Of a stretch of 9,609 nucleotides of DNA, positions 1-7,352 are shown piece after piece. The translations under genes were made by a program, and so were the position numbers. This DNA is from Patescibacteria group bacterium (GTDB lineage Bacteria > Patescibacteriota > Minisyncoccia > Phycocordibacterales > UBA9973). The stretch is taken from positions 1 through 9,609 of the forward strand of contig JAUPWJ010000041.1 in the NCBI GenBank assembly GCA_030916575.1. Reading direction: 5' to 3'. The notes under the pieces are model-generated. The model was not told where the DNA came from. It was given only the letters and a program-made list of their open reading frames with translations, and searched no databases. The number at the start of each line of letters is the position of its first letter. The first letter of the stretch is position 1.

Positions 1-162
1 ATCATTTGCTTTAATGTCTACATTAACACCGAGCTCTATTGTTCCAGCATTTCCAGGGGCAAAATAAATCAAAGGCTTTCGAGGTGATTGTGCAATTTTC
101 CAGCCAATAGCATGCTCTCGTCCCCCTCCTCCAATTATTAAAATTTTCTGCTTATTTTGCAT
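1..162 (-). CDS. purD: Phosphoribosylamine-glycine ligase, N-terminal fragment (3' end beyond window)
   Basis: Only the first 54 codons are visible; the gene runs off the left edge. GAR synthetase joins 5-phosphoribosylamine and glycine using ATP, step 2 of purine synthesis, in the cytoplasm. The N-terminus has the PurD signature: a short beta strand ([13 protein letters not shown], residues 6-18, with the glycine-rich loop), then W21-K-I-A-Q-S-P, then APGNAGT (35-41). This is the start of the N-terminal domain; the ATP-grasp part lies outside the window. The ATG at 162 is the only sensible start, because the family begins just before this strand. It follows the purN stop by 10 nt with no clear Shine-Dalgarno sequence, so it is probably the next gene of the same operon. 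There is no sign of damage in the visible part. Family assignment is firm despite the short length. Confidence 0.9.
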   Translation of the reverse strand, partial: MQNKQKILIIGGGGREHAIGWKIAQSPRKPLIYFAPGNAGTIELGVNVDIKAND

Positions 163-172
163 ATTATTTTTC

Positions 173-775
173 TTAATTTTCCTTAGTTAATTTCTCTAAC
201 ACTTCCACATACATAATATTTTCTTTTCTTTTTAGTCTAGAATATAAAGATTCAACATTATCTTTTGGTTCTACTTTTTCAAATACTCTTCCTAATACTG
301 GCCCAAAATCAAAGTTTAGAGTTAAAAAATGAATAGAAGACCCAGCGTAAGTCGCTTTATTATCTAAGAAATTTTGAATTGCTTTATCTGTGAGCATGCT
401 TTTATTCCATAGTGCTAGAGTCCCATCTGGATTCATAACCGTCCCATCAGTTGTATCAGGAATTAATCCTGGGTGTAGATTTAAGATTTTATTTGGGTAT
501 GCCTCAATTACTTCATCTAATATGATTTGTTTCCAACCAGCAAGGCAAATAAAATCAGGATTTAATTTTTGTAAAAGTCCTAATAAATCTTCTTTTTTAG
601 AACAAATTTCAATATTTAAATTATTTTTCCTAGCATGCTCAAGTCCTAATGCGTCAGTTTTGTCCGATATTACTGCAGAAATCAGAGCATTTATTTTACT
701 TTCAGTAATACCATTTATAATAGCTTGTAAATTTGTACCTGTGCCAGTATTTGAAATTAATACTACAATTTTCAT
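173..775 (-). CDS. purN: Phosphoribosylglycinamide formyltransferase, variant with enlarged active-site loop
   Basis: GAR transformylase moves the formyl group of 10-formyltetrahydrofolate to GAR (step 3), in the cytoplasm. The 200-residue protein has the formyltransferase Rossmann-like fold: beta1 and glycine-rich loop at residues 3-17, LAGW (78-81) in place of the usual LAGF, and N99-L-H101-P, matching the catalytic Asn and His of E. coli PurN (N106, H108). D156 in FDFGPV matches catalytic D144. Two things are unusual. H101 and D156 are 55 residues apart against 36 in E. coli, so about 19 residues are inserted after HPGLIPD. The phosphate-binding loop reads [10 protein letters not shown], two residues longer than the common SGxGSNLQ. 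All catalytic residues remain, so it should be active. It starts 1 nt after the purF stop with no real Shine-Dalgarno sequence, implying coupled translation. Confidence 0.93.
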   Translation of the reverse strand: MKIVVLISNTGTGTNLQAIINGITESKINALISAVISDKTDALGLEHARKNNLNIEICSKKEDLLGLLQKLNPDFICLAGWKQIILDEVIEAYPNKILNLHPGLIPDTTDGTVMNPDGTLALWNKSMLTDKAIQNFLDNKATYAGSSIHFLTLNFDFGPVLGRVFEKVEPKDNVESLYSRLKRKENIMYVEVLEKLTKEN

Positions 776-776
776 T

Positions 777-2177
777 TTATTCTTTTGCCACTTTATAACT
801 CACCTCACTTTTCCTCTCTAAAATATCTATTGGGTAGACACCGGTAAAGAATGAAGTGCAGAGTTCTTCCTTAGGTAATCCTATGGATTCTACTAAACCA
901 TCAAGTGATAAGAAATGTAGCGTTGTTGCTCCGAGCCATTCGCGCATTTCTTCAACTGTTTTATCAAAGGCAATCAATTCACTTTGCTCGGGCGTATCAA
1001 TACCATAAAAATCAGGATAACGTACTGGCGGAGATGAGATTAGTAAATGCACTTCTTTTGCCCCAGCATCAAAAAGAGTTTTAATTAACTTCTTACTTGT
1101 ATGTCCACGGACAATAGAATCATCTAAGACAGCAATTTTCTTTCCTTGCAATACTTCTGGTAATGGCACAAGCTTAAGGGCCACACTATGCCGTCTTTGT
1201 TCCTGACTAGGTTCAATAAATGTTCTGTGAACATATCTATTCTTAACCAAGGCCATCTCAAGGGGTATGCCGGATTCATGAGAATAACCAATAGCCACAG
1301 GTACAGCAGTATCAGGCACTGGGACTACGATATCAATATCTAACTTGCATTCACGAGCGAGCATCTTTCCAAAGTTTTTTCTTACATCATAAACAAGCTT
1401 ACCGCCGAGAACACTATCTGGTCTTGAGAAATATACATATTCAAAAATATCATGTTTTGGATTGGCATCTGCTAATTTTACACTCTTCATTCCTTCATTA
1501 TTTACAATAATCATTTCCCCACATTCCACCTCTCGGACAATGGTTGCTCCGATAGTCTTCAGCGCACAGCTCTCTGATGTAAATACATAGCCATCATCTC
1601 CTAATTTTCCAAATGATAAAGGGCGCATTCCGTAAGAGTCACGGACTGCTACTAAGGTGTCCTTGTCCATCATTGTAAGTGCGAAGGCACCAGTTAGAAG
1701 TGGGTATACTTTAATAACAGCGTCAGGAAGACTTAACCCATCTTTTAGATAATAAGAAATTGAATCAGTAATTAGTTCAGAATCAGAACGATTACTTTTT
1801 AGCATGTTTACAGATGATAAGAAATTTTCCAATGCTTTAACACTTGGGAGATTTCCATTGTGTGCCAAAGCGAAACTATTTTCTTCATTTAATACTGGTT
1901 GAGCATGTTCCAATGCCCCGCCCCCAGAAGTTGAATAACGATTGTGTCCGATACCAATATGACCCTTTAGTCCATTTATAGCTTCTTCTGTATATACTTG
2001 AGATACTAGTCCCACTCCCTTATGAGTAATTAAGTTATTTCCATCTGAAGTCGTTATTCCAGATGCTTCTTGTCCTCTATGTTGTAAGGCAAATAAAGCG
2101 AAAAAAGCGAATCTCGCAATTTCTGTATCTTTTGAAAAAATACCAACAATACCACATTTTTCATTTAGTTCTTGCAT
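777..2177 (-). CDS. purF: Amidophosphoribosyltransferase (glutamine PRPP amidotransferase)
   Basis: It catalyses the committed first step of purine synthesis: PRPP plus glutamine gives 5-phosphoribosylamine. The 466 residues are normal length. The N-terminal Ntn-hydrolase glutaminase domain starts at C8 (CGIVGI), with LQHRGQEASGI (31-41), GHNRYST (77-83) and AHNGN (105-109). The C-terminal phosphoribosyltransferase domain carries the PRPP loop VLDDSIVRGHTS (350-361) and the SRPDS and SSPP segments of the family. C8 follows a 7-residue leader (MQELNEK), the only possible start, so the protein looks like a B. subtilis-type proenzyme whose leader must be cleaved to free the nucleophilic Cys. However, three of the four [4Fe-4S] ligands of the B. 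subtilis enzyme are replaced (D243, D389, E437); only C440 remains. It begins 3 nt after the purQ stop without a Shine-Dalgarno sequence. Feedback inhibition by purine nucleotides is a family property not tested here. Confidence 0.97.
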   Translation of the reverse strand: MQELNEKCGIVGIFSKDTEIARFAFFALFALQHRGQEASGITTSDGNNLITHKGVGLVSQVYTEEAINGLKGHIGIGHNRYSTSGGGALEHAQPVLNEENSFALAHNGNLPSVKALENFLSSVNMLKSNRSDSELITDSISYYLKDGLSLPDAVIKVYPLLTGAFALTMMDKDTLVAVRDSYGMRPLSFGKLGDDGYVFTSESCALKTIGATIVREVECGEMIIVNNEGMKSVKLADANPKHDIFEYVYFSRPDSVLGGKLVYDVRKNFGKMLARECKLDIDIVVPVPDTAVPVAIGYSHESGIPLEMALVKNRYVHRTFIEPSQEQRRHSVALKLVPLPEVLQGKKIAVLDDSIVRGHTSKKLIKTLFDAGAKEVHLLISSPPVRYPDFYGIDTPEQSELIAFDKTVEEMREWLGATTLHFLSLDGLVESIGLPKEELCTSFFTGVYPIDILERKSEVSYKVAKE

Positions 2178-2180
2178 AAT

Positions 2181-2942
2181 TTATTTTTTAAAATAATTAA
2201 TAGCGTTTTTAAAAATTTGAAGACCAGCACCTTCTTTATTGCTTTTTTTACCTTTATTTTTCTGCCAAAGTGGAGATTGATGGATAAACATCGCTCTCTC
2301 TGGATGTGGCATAAGTCCGAGTACTCTACCATTATACGCTAATACTCCAGCAATGTCCTCTACTGAACCATTTGGATTTTTCTCTAAATTTTGAAATTCA
2401 CAAATTTCCCCTTTTGTATAAGTGAAAGCAATTTGTTTATTTTTTACCATGTTTTTATATTCTTTTTCATCTATCACATAGTGTCCCTCACCATGAGCAA
2501 TAGGTAATGAAATATCTTTTATTCCATCAAGCCATGGACTTTTACCCATAGCTTTTAAATCCACCCATCTGTCAATATATTGCGCACTTTTATTGAAAGT
2601 AAGTGCTCCAGGAAGTATTCCTAGATTAGTAATTATTTGGAAACCATTACAAATTCCGATGACTAAAGTATTTCTATTTAAAAATTCCTGTAATTCTTTT
2701 GATAAATGATTTTTGAATTTATTAGCATATGCTTTACCAGAGCCTGTATCATCTCCATAAGAAAATCCACCAGGAAAAGCCAAAATATCGTAATTTTGTA
2801 AAATTGGTGGATTTTTTATTAAGTCATTGATATGCACAATATCAGCATTTCCTCCTGCCCATTCAAATGCAAATTTAGTTTCCTCTTCGCAATTGAGTCC
2901 ATAGCCAGACATTATTATGATTTTTACTTTGGTGTTTTTCAT
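2181..2942 (-). CDS. purQ: FGAM synthase glutaminase subunit PurQ
   Basis: This is the class I glutamine amidotransferase subunit of phosphoribosylformylglycinamidine synthase. It hydrolyses glutamine and passes ammonia to PurL in step 4. The 253 residues include the oxyanion region FPGGFSYGDD (56-65), nucleophile C98 in GICNGFQ, and the catalytic pair H213 and E215 in PHPERAMF. The HGEGHY segment (150-155) also fits PurQ. It is somewhat longer than the B. subtilis-type PurQ (about 227 residues). It resembles the glutaminase domain of large fused PurL enzymes, but here it is a separate protein. Its ATG lies 1 nt after the purL stop with no Shine-Dalgarno sequence, so translation is probably coupled to purL, which fits a complex needing matched amounts of both subunits. 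No key residue is missing. Confidence 0.96.
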   Translation of the reverse strand: MKNTKVKIIIMSGYGLNCEEETKFAFEWAGGNADIVHINDLIKNPPILQNYDILAFPGGFSYGDDTGSGKAYANKFKNHLSKELQEFLNRNTLVIGICNGFQIITNLGILPGALTFNKSAQYIDRWVDLKAMGKSPWLDGIKDISLPIAHGEGHYVIDEKEYKNMVKNKQIAFTYTKGEICEFQNLEKNPNGSVEDIAGVLAYNGRVLGLMPHPERAMFIHQSPLWQKNKGKKSNKEGAGLQIFKNAINYFKK

Positions 2943-2943
2943 A

Positions 2944-5940
2944 TTATTTCATTTTATTTGAAAAACTATGGTAATTTGTGGAAAGTTTTTTAATATCAGT
3001 ATTTATTATTTTGTTTTTGCCGTCAGTAATAGTAAATTTACTATCCTTAGTGACTTTTCCAATTTGTGTATAAGGAATATTTTTAACCATTTTCTCAAAA
3101 GCACTTTTATTTTTAGGTGAAACAGAAACCACTATCCTACCCTGACTCTCAGAAAATAATTTTGAATTACTTGTACTAGCATCACCCCTAATATTTTTTA
3201 TTGAAACATTACAGCCAACCATGCCTCCAACACATGCCTTTGCAAGGGCTATAGCCAATCCACCAGAAGTAACTGAAATTGCAGAAGTTACTAGCTCTTT
3301 ACCTATGGCACTCTCTAGCGCCTCATATATCTTTTTATTTTTCTTAAAATCTACTTTCGGAACATTATTCCCAATATCATTATTATTACCCTTCTTGGCT
3401 AATAATTTGTAATATTCACTTGCTCCCAATTCTTCATTTGTTTCTCCAAGTACATAGATTAAATCCCTGTTATTTTTAAATTCGGGAGAAATAGTTTTAT
3501 AAATATCTTTCATCACGCCAATAGCAGATATCAAAAGTGTTGGCGGCACGGATATTGCAATAGGATTTCCTTTTTCGTCATAACCCTTGAAATCATTCCA
3601 CATGCTATCTTTTCCAGAGATTAATGGTGTGCCGTAGCCTATAGAGTAGTCATAGCAAGCACGCACTGCATCAACTAATTGCGCCAGACGATTTTTATCA
3701 TTTGATGAACACCAACAGAAGTTATCTAGTATTGCTAAATGTTTTAAAGATCCACCAGCACAAATAGCATTTCTTACTGCTGTATCTAGTGCGCAACTCG
3801 CCATATGGTATGTACTTATGTCTCCATATGAAGGATATAAAGCTGATGTTAATACTACTCCTTTATCGGATGTAAGTACTGGGCGAAACACTTGAGCATC
3901 AGTATTTATAAGGCCTCTTCCAGATAGAGGTTTGAGCACAGAGCCAGCTTGAACTTCGTGATCGTATTGCTGTGAGATAAAAGAAAATCCGCTAATATTT
4001 TCTTCTTTTAATAATTCTTCCAAAATGAAATTTGAAGAATATTTTTTAGAAATTTTTGGTTCACTATATGTATTTTCAATTTTCTCTGTAGTAATTTGAT
4101 GTTTCGGTAAACCATTATGAAGAAAATCCATAGAGATATCCATAATAGCTTTGCCTTTATAATTTACTATACATTTTGGATTTTTTGTGAATTCTCCAAT
4201 TATAGTTGCTTCTACTCCACGACTTTCCATTAATTCTTGGAAAGCTTTCCATTTATTTTTCGGCACAGAGAGTGTCATACGTTCTTGAGATTCTGAAATC
4301 CAAATTTGCCAAGGCTCCATATTTGGATATTTTAATGGAACTTTTTCTAAATCAACTATTGCCCCACCACATTCTTTTGCCATTTCTGCAACAGAACAAG
4401 ATATTCCTCCAGCCCCATTGTCTGTAATACTATTGTAAAGTCCCATATCGCGAGCTTCTTTTACTATTGCATCACTCATTTTCTTTTGAGTTATAGGGTC
4501 ACCGATTTGCACTGCTGTTGCAGGTGAAGACGCATCCATTGTTGTAGAAGAAAAAGTCGCACCGTGTATGCCATCTGCACCAACTCTTCCGCCAGTAACT
4601 ACAACATAATCCCCCGCTTTCGCTTCTTTTTCATGCGATAAAATACCTGAAGGTAAACGCCTTGGTATCAAGCCAACTGTTCCAGCAAAGACTAAAGGTT
4701 TACCTCTATATCTATCATCATATTTTACAAAGCCATTAAGTGTAGGTATGCCAGAACAATTTCCGCCAACATTAATTCCTTTTATTACACCTTTAGCTAT
4801 GCGCGCAGGTGAGAGCATTTTTTGTGTTAATTTTTTATCTCGAAAAAGTGCTCGTGTGTCATCAGGGTAACCAAAACAAAACCCATAAACATTTGCGATA
4901 GGTTTAGCTCCAAGACCGAAACCCATAGTATCTCTATTCACACCAACTATACCTGTGATGGCCCCACCGTATGGATCTAAGGCCGAAGGACTATTATGTG
5001 TTTCAACTTTATGTGTAATTAAAAATTGATTATCAAAAATTATTCCACCAGAATTATCAGAAAAAACAGAGACACAGAAATCATCTTTACCTTTTTGTTT
5101 CCGAATTAAATTTGTAGCTCCTTTGATATAAGTTTTATACAAACCATCCACAATATCATCAATTGGGTTTGCAAAAATTGTGTGTTTGCAATGTTCAGAC
5201 CAAGTTTGGGCCAAAGATTCAAGCTCTATGTCTGTAGGATTTCGTTTTAATTTCCCGAAATACTCTTTAATAGCTTTCATATATGGCAATGTGAGCGCCA
5301 AAGGACCTCTAGGAATATTATCATTTCCCAATACACCCTCTTTACCTATTTTAATTAATTCCTCGTCACTTATATTGAGATTAACTTTCAAAACAGGTTC
5401 TTCTTTTTTTAATTCTACTTTCGGTATGTAAAGCGGTAATGAGATACTTTTATTTTGAATATTTTCTTTAGAAATTTTTGTTATACTTCCTCTTTCTATC
5501 AGAGGATTATAAAGTGAAGAAGATATTTTCTGTATATCTCCTAAGTTAACCTTACCTCCAATTAAATAAATTTTTGAAGTGTATACATTGAAGTCTTTCT
5601 CTATGTGTAATAAATCTGAAATTGTTTCTTTTGTAGTGTGTCCGACATTATCAGTCACCCCTGGTAAATATCCGATTTCAACAATAAAGTCAAAATTATT
5701 TTTCAATAATAATTTATCTATAGAGAATTCCTCCATGACTTCATTTACGAGTAAACTACCTATTTGTTGCAATTCTGTTTTAGAAAAATTAAAGTCTAAG
5801 GCATAACAGTCAACTACAGAGATATTTTTTAACTTACCAGAGAGCCCTAAACTCGCCCATGATTTCATATACACATTTTCTCGGCTGTCTTTTACTTTAA
5901 CTCCTGTGTAAATTCTAGAAATCATAGAGGCATTATACAT
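2944..5940 (-). CDS. purL: FGAM synthase, PurS-PurS-PurL fusion type
   Basis: This is the ATP-dependent synthetase subunit that turns FGAR into FGAM with ammonia from PurQ. At 998 residues it is longer than small PurL (about 730) and shorter than the large fused enzyme (about 1300). The extra N-terminal part holds two PurS-like units: about 7-75 (ending in VNEVMEEFSI) and 84-153 (ending in LYNPLIERGSI), each resembling the end of stand-alone PurS. The catalytic half follows: WSEHC (247-251), KVETHNSPSALDPYGGA (311-327), GGRVGADGIHGATFSS (450-465), DNGAGGISCSVAEMA (507-521) and SESQERM (549-555). The second AIRS-like half spans about 655-985. The ATG at 5940 overlaps scpB by 8 nt, with GAAGAA just upstream as a weak Shine-Dalgarno sequence; ATG at 5925 is a possible alternative. 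No purS gene is visible, consistent with the fusion. Some nucleotide-site residues in the second half look degenerate. Confidence 0.96.
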   Translation of the reverse strand: MYNASMISRIYTGVKVKDSRENVYMKSWASLGLSGKLKNISVVDCYALDFNFSKTELQQIGSLLVNEVMEEFSIDKLLLKNNFDFIVEIGYLPGVTDNVGHTTKETISDLLHIEKDFNVYTSKIYLIGGKVNLGDIQKISSSLYNPLIERGSITKISKENIQNKSISLPLYIPKVELKKEEPVLKVNLNISDEELIKIGKEGVLGNDNIPRGPLALTLPYMKAIKEYFGKLKRNPTDIELESLAQTWSEHCKHTIFANPIDDIVDGLYKTYIKGATNLIRKQKGKDDFCVSVFSDNSGGIIFDNQFLITHKVETHNSPSALDPYGGAITGIVGVNRDTMGFGLGAKPIANVYGFCFGYPDDTRALFRDKKLTQKMLSPARIAKGVIKGINVGGNCSGIPTLNGFVKYDDRYRGKPLVFAGTVGLIPRRLPSGILSHEKEAKAGDYVVVTGGRVGADGIHGATFSSTTMDASSPATAVQIGDPITQKKMSDAIVKEARDMGLYNSITDNGAGGISCSVAEMAKECGGAIVDLEKVPLKYPNMEPWQIWISESQERMTLSVPKNKWKAFQELMESRGVEATIIGEFTKNPKCIVNYKGKAIMDISMDFLHNGLPKHQITTEKIENTYSEPKISKKYSSNFILEELLKEENISGFSFISQQYDHEVQAGSVLKPLSGRGLINTDAQVFRPVLTSDKGVVLTSALYPSYGDISTYHMASCALDTAVRNAICAGGSLKHLAILDNFCWCSSNDKNRLAQLVDAVRACYDYSIGYGTPLISGKDSMWNDFKGYDEKGNPIAISVPPTLLISAIGVMKDIYKTISPEFKNNRDLIYVLGETNEELGASEYYKLLAKKGNNNDIGNNVPKVDFKKNKKIYEALESAIGKELVTSAISVTSGGLAIALAKACVGGMVGCNVSIKNIRGDASTSNSKLFSESQGRIVVSVSPKNKSAFEKMVKNIPYTQIGKVTKDSKFTITDGKNKIINTDIKKLSTNYHSFSNKMK

Positions 5941-6475
5941 TTTCTTCAGAATTTTTAATAGTTTGATTTATAGTCATTAGTGTAGTCTCGTATTCTGGCA
6001 ATTCTTCCACTTTCGTCACACCCATAAAGGATAATAATTCAAATGTAGGCTTATATATAAAGCGTCTATTATCACTAGGATCTTGGATTTTCTCTACCAA
6101 ACCTCTTACAGAGAGCGCTCGCAAGCTGAATGTTGAATTTACCCCTCTTATATAGTCAATTTCAGCACGGGTCGCTCCATTTTTATATAAAACTATAGAA
6201 AGTGTCTCGAGTGTAGCTTTGGATAAGTCTTTACTCAATTCTTCTTTTTGTAAATTCTCTATCATTTCAGATAGTTCTGGAGCTGTTCCCAAGGTTATTT
6301 CATCGTCTTTTTCCAATAAGACTATGCCACGATTTTGTAAATTTTCTTTTAAATTTAAAATTGCATCCTTCACTTCTTCTCCGGATACTTTTAAAATATC
6401 AGTTAATTTTTTCAAACTTACCGGTTCACCTTTAAAGAAAAGTATCGCTTCAATTTTTTGTTCTAAATTATTCAT
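5933..6475 (-). CDS. scpB: Segregation and condensation protein B
   Basis: ScpB is the dimeric winged-helix (kite) subunit that binds ScpA and completes the SMC-ScpAB complex, which loads on and organises the chromosome. The 180 residues show the two expected winged-helix domains. The first is about 4-78 (LEQKIEAILFFKGEPVS start, typical of the family). The second is about 85-155, with ATLETLSIVLY, TRAEIDYIRGVNS (102-114), RGLVEKI, and the Y-x-PTFELLSFMGV then EELPE ending. The C-terminal tail of about 20 residues is polar and probably disordered. Its start overlaps the end of scpA by 8 nt, and its own end overlaps purL by 8 nt. No smc gene is in the window. No odd residues were seen; length is normal. 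What is unusual is the tight coupling to a purine gene downstream. Confidence 0.95.
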   Translation of the reverse strand: MNNLEQKIEAILFFKGEPVSLKKLTDILKVSGEEVKDAILNLKENLQNRGIVLLEKDDEITLGTAPELSEMIENLQKEELSKDLSKATLETLSIVLYKNGATRAEIDYIRGVNSTFSLRALSVRGLVEKIQDPSDNRRFIYKPTFELLSFMGVTKVEELPEYETTLMTINQTIKNSEENV

Positions 6476-7205
6476 AACTTTCTATTATTATTTCTTGTTT
6501 CTCTATTATAATATCTTCAAAATTATTTTCTTGTATTAAATTTAAAATTCCTTGTCTAGAAAGTTCTAATACAGCTAGGAAGCCGACTATTACAAATACT
6601 TTCTCTTCTTTGGTCTTAGACCCCCCAGCAAATTCTTTGAAATTCATACTTAGGGTATTTGAAATCCTCTCGGTCAATTTATCAATCATCTCTTCAATAC
6701 TTATTACTTTTTTCACCTCAATTTCAGGTAAAAATACTTTTTTAGGAATTCTGCCTAAAACATCCGAAGCGAAAGTCATCATGGAGTCCTTGGTGATTTT
6801 GTTATCTGGAAGAAATATCAATATATCACTTTTTCTCTCATTTGGGGCGAAAATTATTTTCTCTCCGAAATTGTTTTTTATATTAATACCAAGCTTGGTA
6901 TATAAGTCATACAAACGAAGTCTTTCTTCTAAGCTAGAAATGTCTCCTTGTTCTTCTTCAGTGAGTTCTAGATTTGGTAATAATGATTTTGACTTAATAA
7001 GAATTAAAGTTGAAGCCACAGAAATAAAAGCCGCGAGTTCATTGTGGCCTAAATTTCCCAAGGCATTCATGTATTTCAAAAAGTCTTCTGTCACAGAAGC
7101 CAGAGATACATCGTTGATGAATAGTTTTCTTTCTTCAACCAAAGATAGCAACAAATTAAAAGGCCCTTCAAATGAAGAGGTTTTTACCTTAAATGCATTT
7201 TCCAT
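6468..7205 (-). CDS. scpA: Segregation and condensation protein A (kleisin)
   Basis: ScpA is the kleisin that bridges the two SMC heads and binds a ScpB dimer in the bacterial condensin complex on the nucleoid. Numbered from the ATG at 7205 (245 residues), the N-terminal kleisin helix region has the hallmark FEGPFNLLLSLVEE (12-25), then VSLASVTEDFLKYM and ELAAFISVASTLILIKSKSLLP (56-77). An acidic, variable middle follows, and a C-terminal winged helix sits at about 195-240 (KVFVIVGFLAVLELSRQG). An in-frame GTG at 7220 would add five residues. I prefer the ATG because AAAGGTGG (7217-7224), the only good Shine-Dalgarno sequence in the operon, lies 11 nt before it and would overlap the GTG. It is the first gene of the operon, downstream of the divergent intergenic promoter region. 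Confidence 0.94.
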   Translation of the reverse strand: MENAFKVKTSSFEGPFNLLLSLVEERKLFINDVSLASVTEDFLKYMNALGNLGHNELAAFISVASTLILIKSKSLLPNLELTEEEQGDISSLEERLRLYDLYTKLGINIKNNFGEKIIFAPNERKSDILIFLPDNKITKDSMMTFASDVLGRIPKKVFLPEIEVKKVISIEEMIDKLTERISNTLSMNFKEFAGGSKTKEEKVFVIVGFLAVLELSRQGILNLIQENNFEDIIIEKQEIIIESYE

Positions 7206-7216
7206 TACTTCTTGTT

Positions 7217-7224
7217 CCACCTTT
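7217..7224 (-). promoter_or_regulatory. Ribosome binding site of scpA
   Basis: The minus strand reads AAAGGTGG, a close match to the anti-16S-complementary AAGGAGG. It ends 11 nt before the ATG at 7205 and overlaps the alternative GTG at 7220, so it argues for the ATG start. The other genes of this operon lack a comparable site, so ribosomes may enter mainly here and reinitiate downstream. Confidence 0.6.
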
Positions 7225-7256
7225 AAATATTAGCATTTTTCGTGTAATTCAATAAC

Positions 7257-7284
7257 TTGACAAAATTATATTTTATGATATACT
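7257..7284 (+). promoter_or_regulatory. Strong sigma70-type promoter of the small RNA unit
   Basis: A perfect -35 box TTGACA (7257-7262) is followed after 16 nt by TATACT (7279-7284), five of six matches to TATAAT. Transcription should start near 7290-7292. It points away from scpA and toward the structured region and terminator. It overlaps the candidate minus-strand -10 at 7265-7270, so the two divergent promoters may compete for polymerase. Confidence 0.75.
7265..7270 (-). promoter_or_regulatory. Candidate -10 box of the scpAB-pur operon promoter
   Basis: The minus strand reads a perfect TATAAT. The -35 at 17-nt spacing (7288-7293) is poor and lies inside the 7284-7299 palindrome, so an activator or repressor may act there. 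An alternative is the extended -10 TGCTAATAT (7227-7235) with TTATTG 17 nt upstream, which would start transcription near 7220 and fit the ATG start of scpA. Both are inferred from consensus only, and I cannot choose between them. Confidence 0.35.
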
Positions 7285-7299
7285 TGTCATGTATGACAA
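7284..7299. promoter_or_regulatory. Palindrome overlapping the small RNA start site, possible operator
   Basis: TTGTCAT-GT-ATGACAA is a perfect inverted repeat with 7-bp arms and a 2-bp centre. It spans the end of the plus-strand -10 box through the start site. It also covers the expected -35 area of the minus-strand promoter, so a dimeric regulator bound here could affect both directions. It does not resemble the E. coli PurR operator. It could instead reflect RNA structure, since ATGAC also pairs with GTCAT at 7353-7357. Confidence 0.4.
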
Positions 7300-7352
7300 A
7301 ACTTGGCAGTCACCGCCGCTCTTTAAGAGCCCTGCACAGACACCGTGTTTAA
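7293..7352 (+). CDS. Possible 19-residue basic leader peptide or microprotein
   Basis: An ATG 8 nt after the TATACT box opens a frame reading MTKLGSHRRSLRALHRHRV and ends at TAA. The -10-to-ATG distance is nearly the same as for the aminopeptidase gene (7 nt), so it could be read as a leaderless mRNA. Five Arg and three His in 19 residues recall amino-acid-sensing leader peptides, and the terminator follows 11 nt after the stop. Against it, the codons (CGC CGC, GCC, CTG, CAC) are GC-rich and unlike the neighbouring genes, and no antiterminator stem competing with the terminator is visible. It may be a chance ORF in a structured RNA. Confidence 0.2.
   Translation: MTKLGSHRRSLRALHRHRV

Noticed and set aside
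390..821. Plus-strand open frame opposite purN
   Set aside because: It lies antisense to a clearly conserved gene, has no family motifs and is a composition shadow. The same applies to the plus-strand frames at 3221-3412, 4206-4427, 5180-5431, 5579-5806, 6219-6539 and 6610-7233.
7284..7299. PurR-type purine operator
   Set aside because: The palindrome TTGTCAT-GT-ATGACAA does not match the E. coli PurR ACGCAAACGTTTGCGT pattern, nor the B. subtilis PurBox as I know it.
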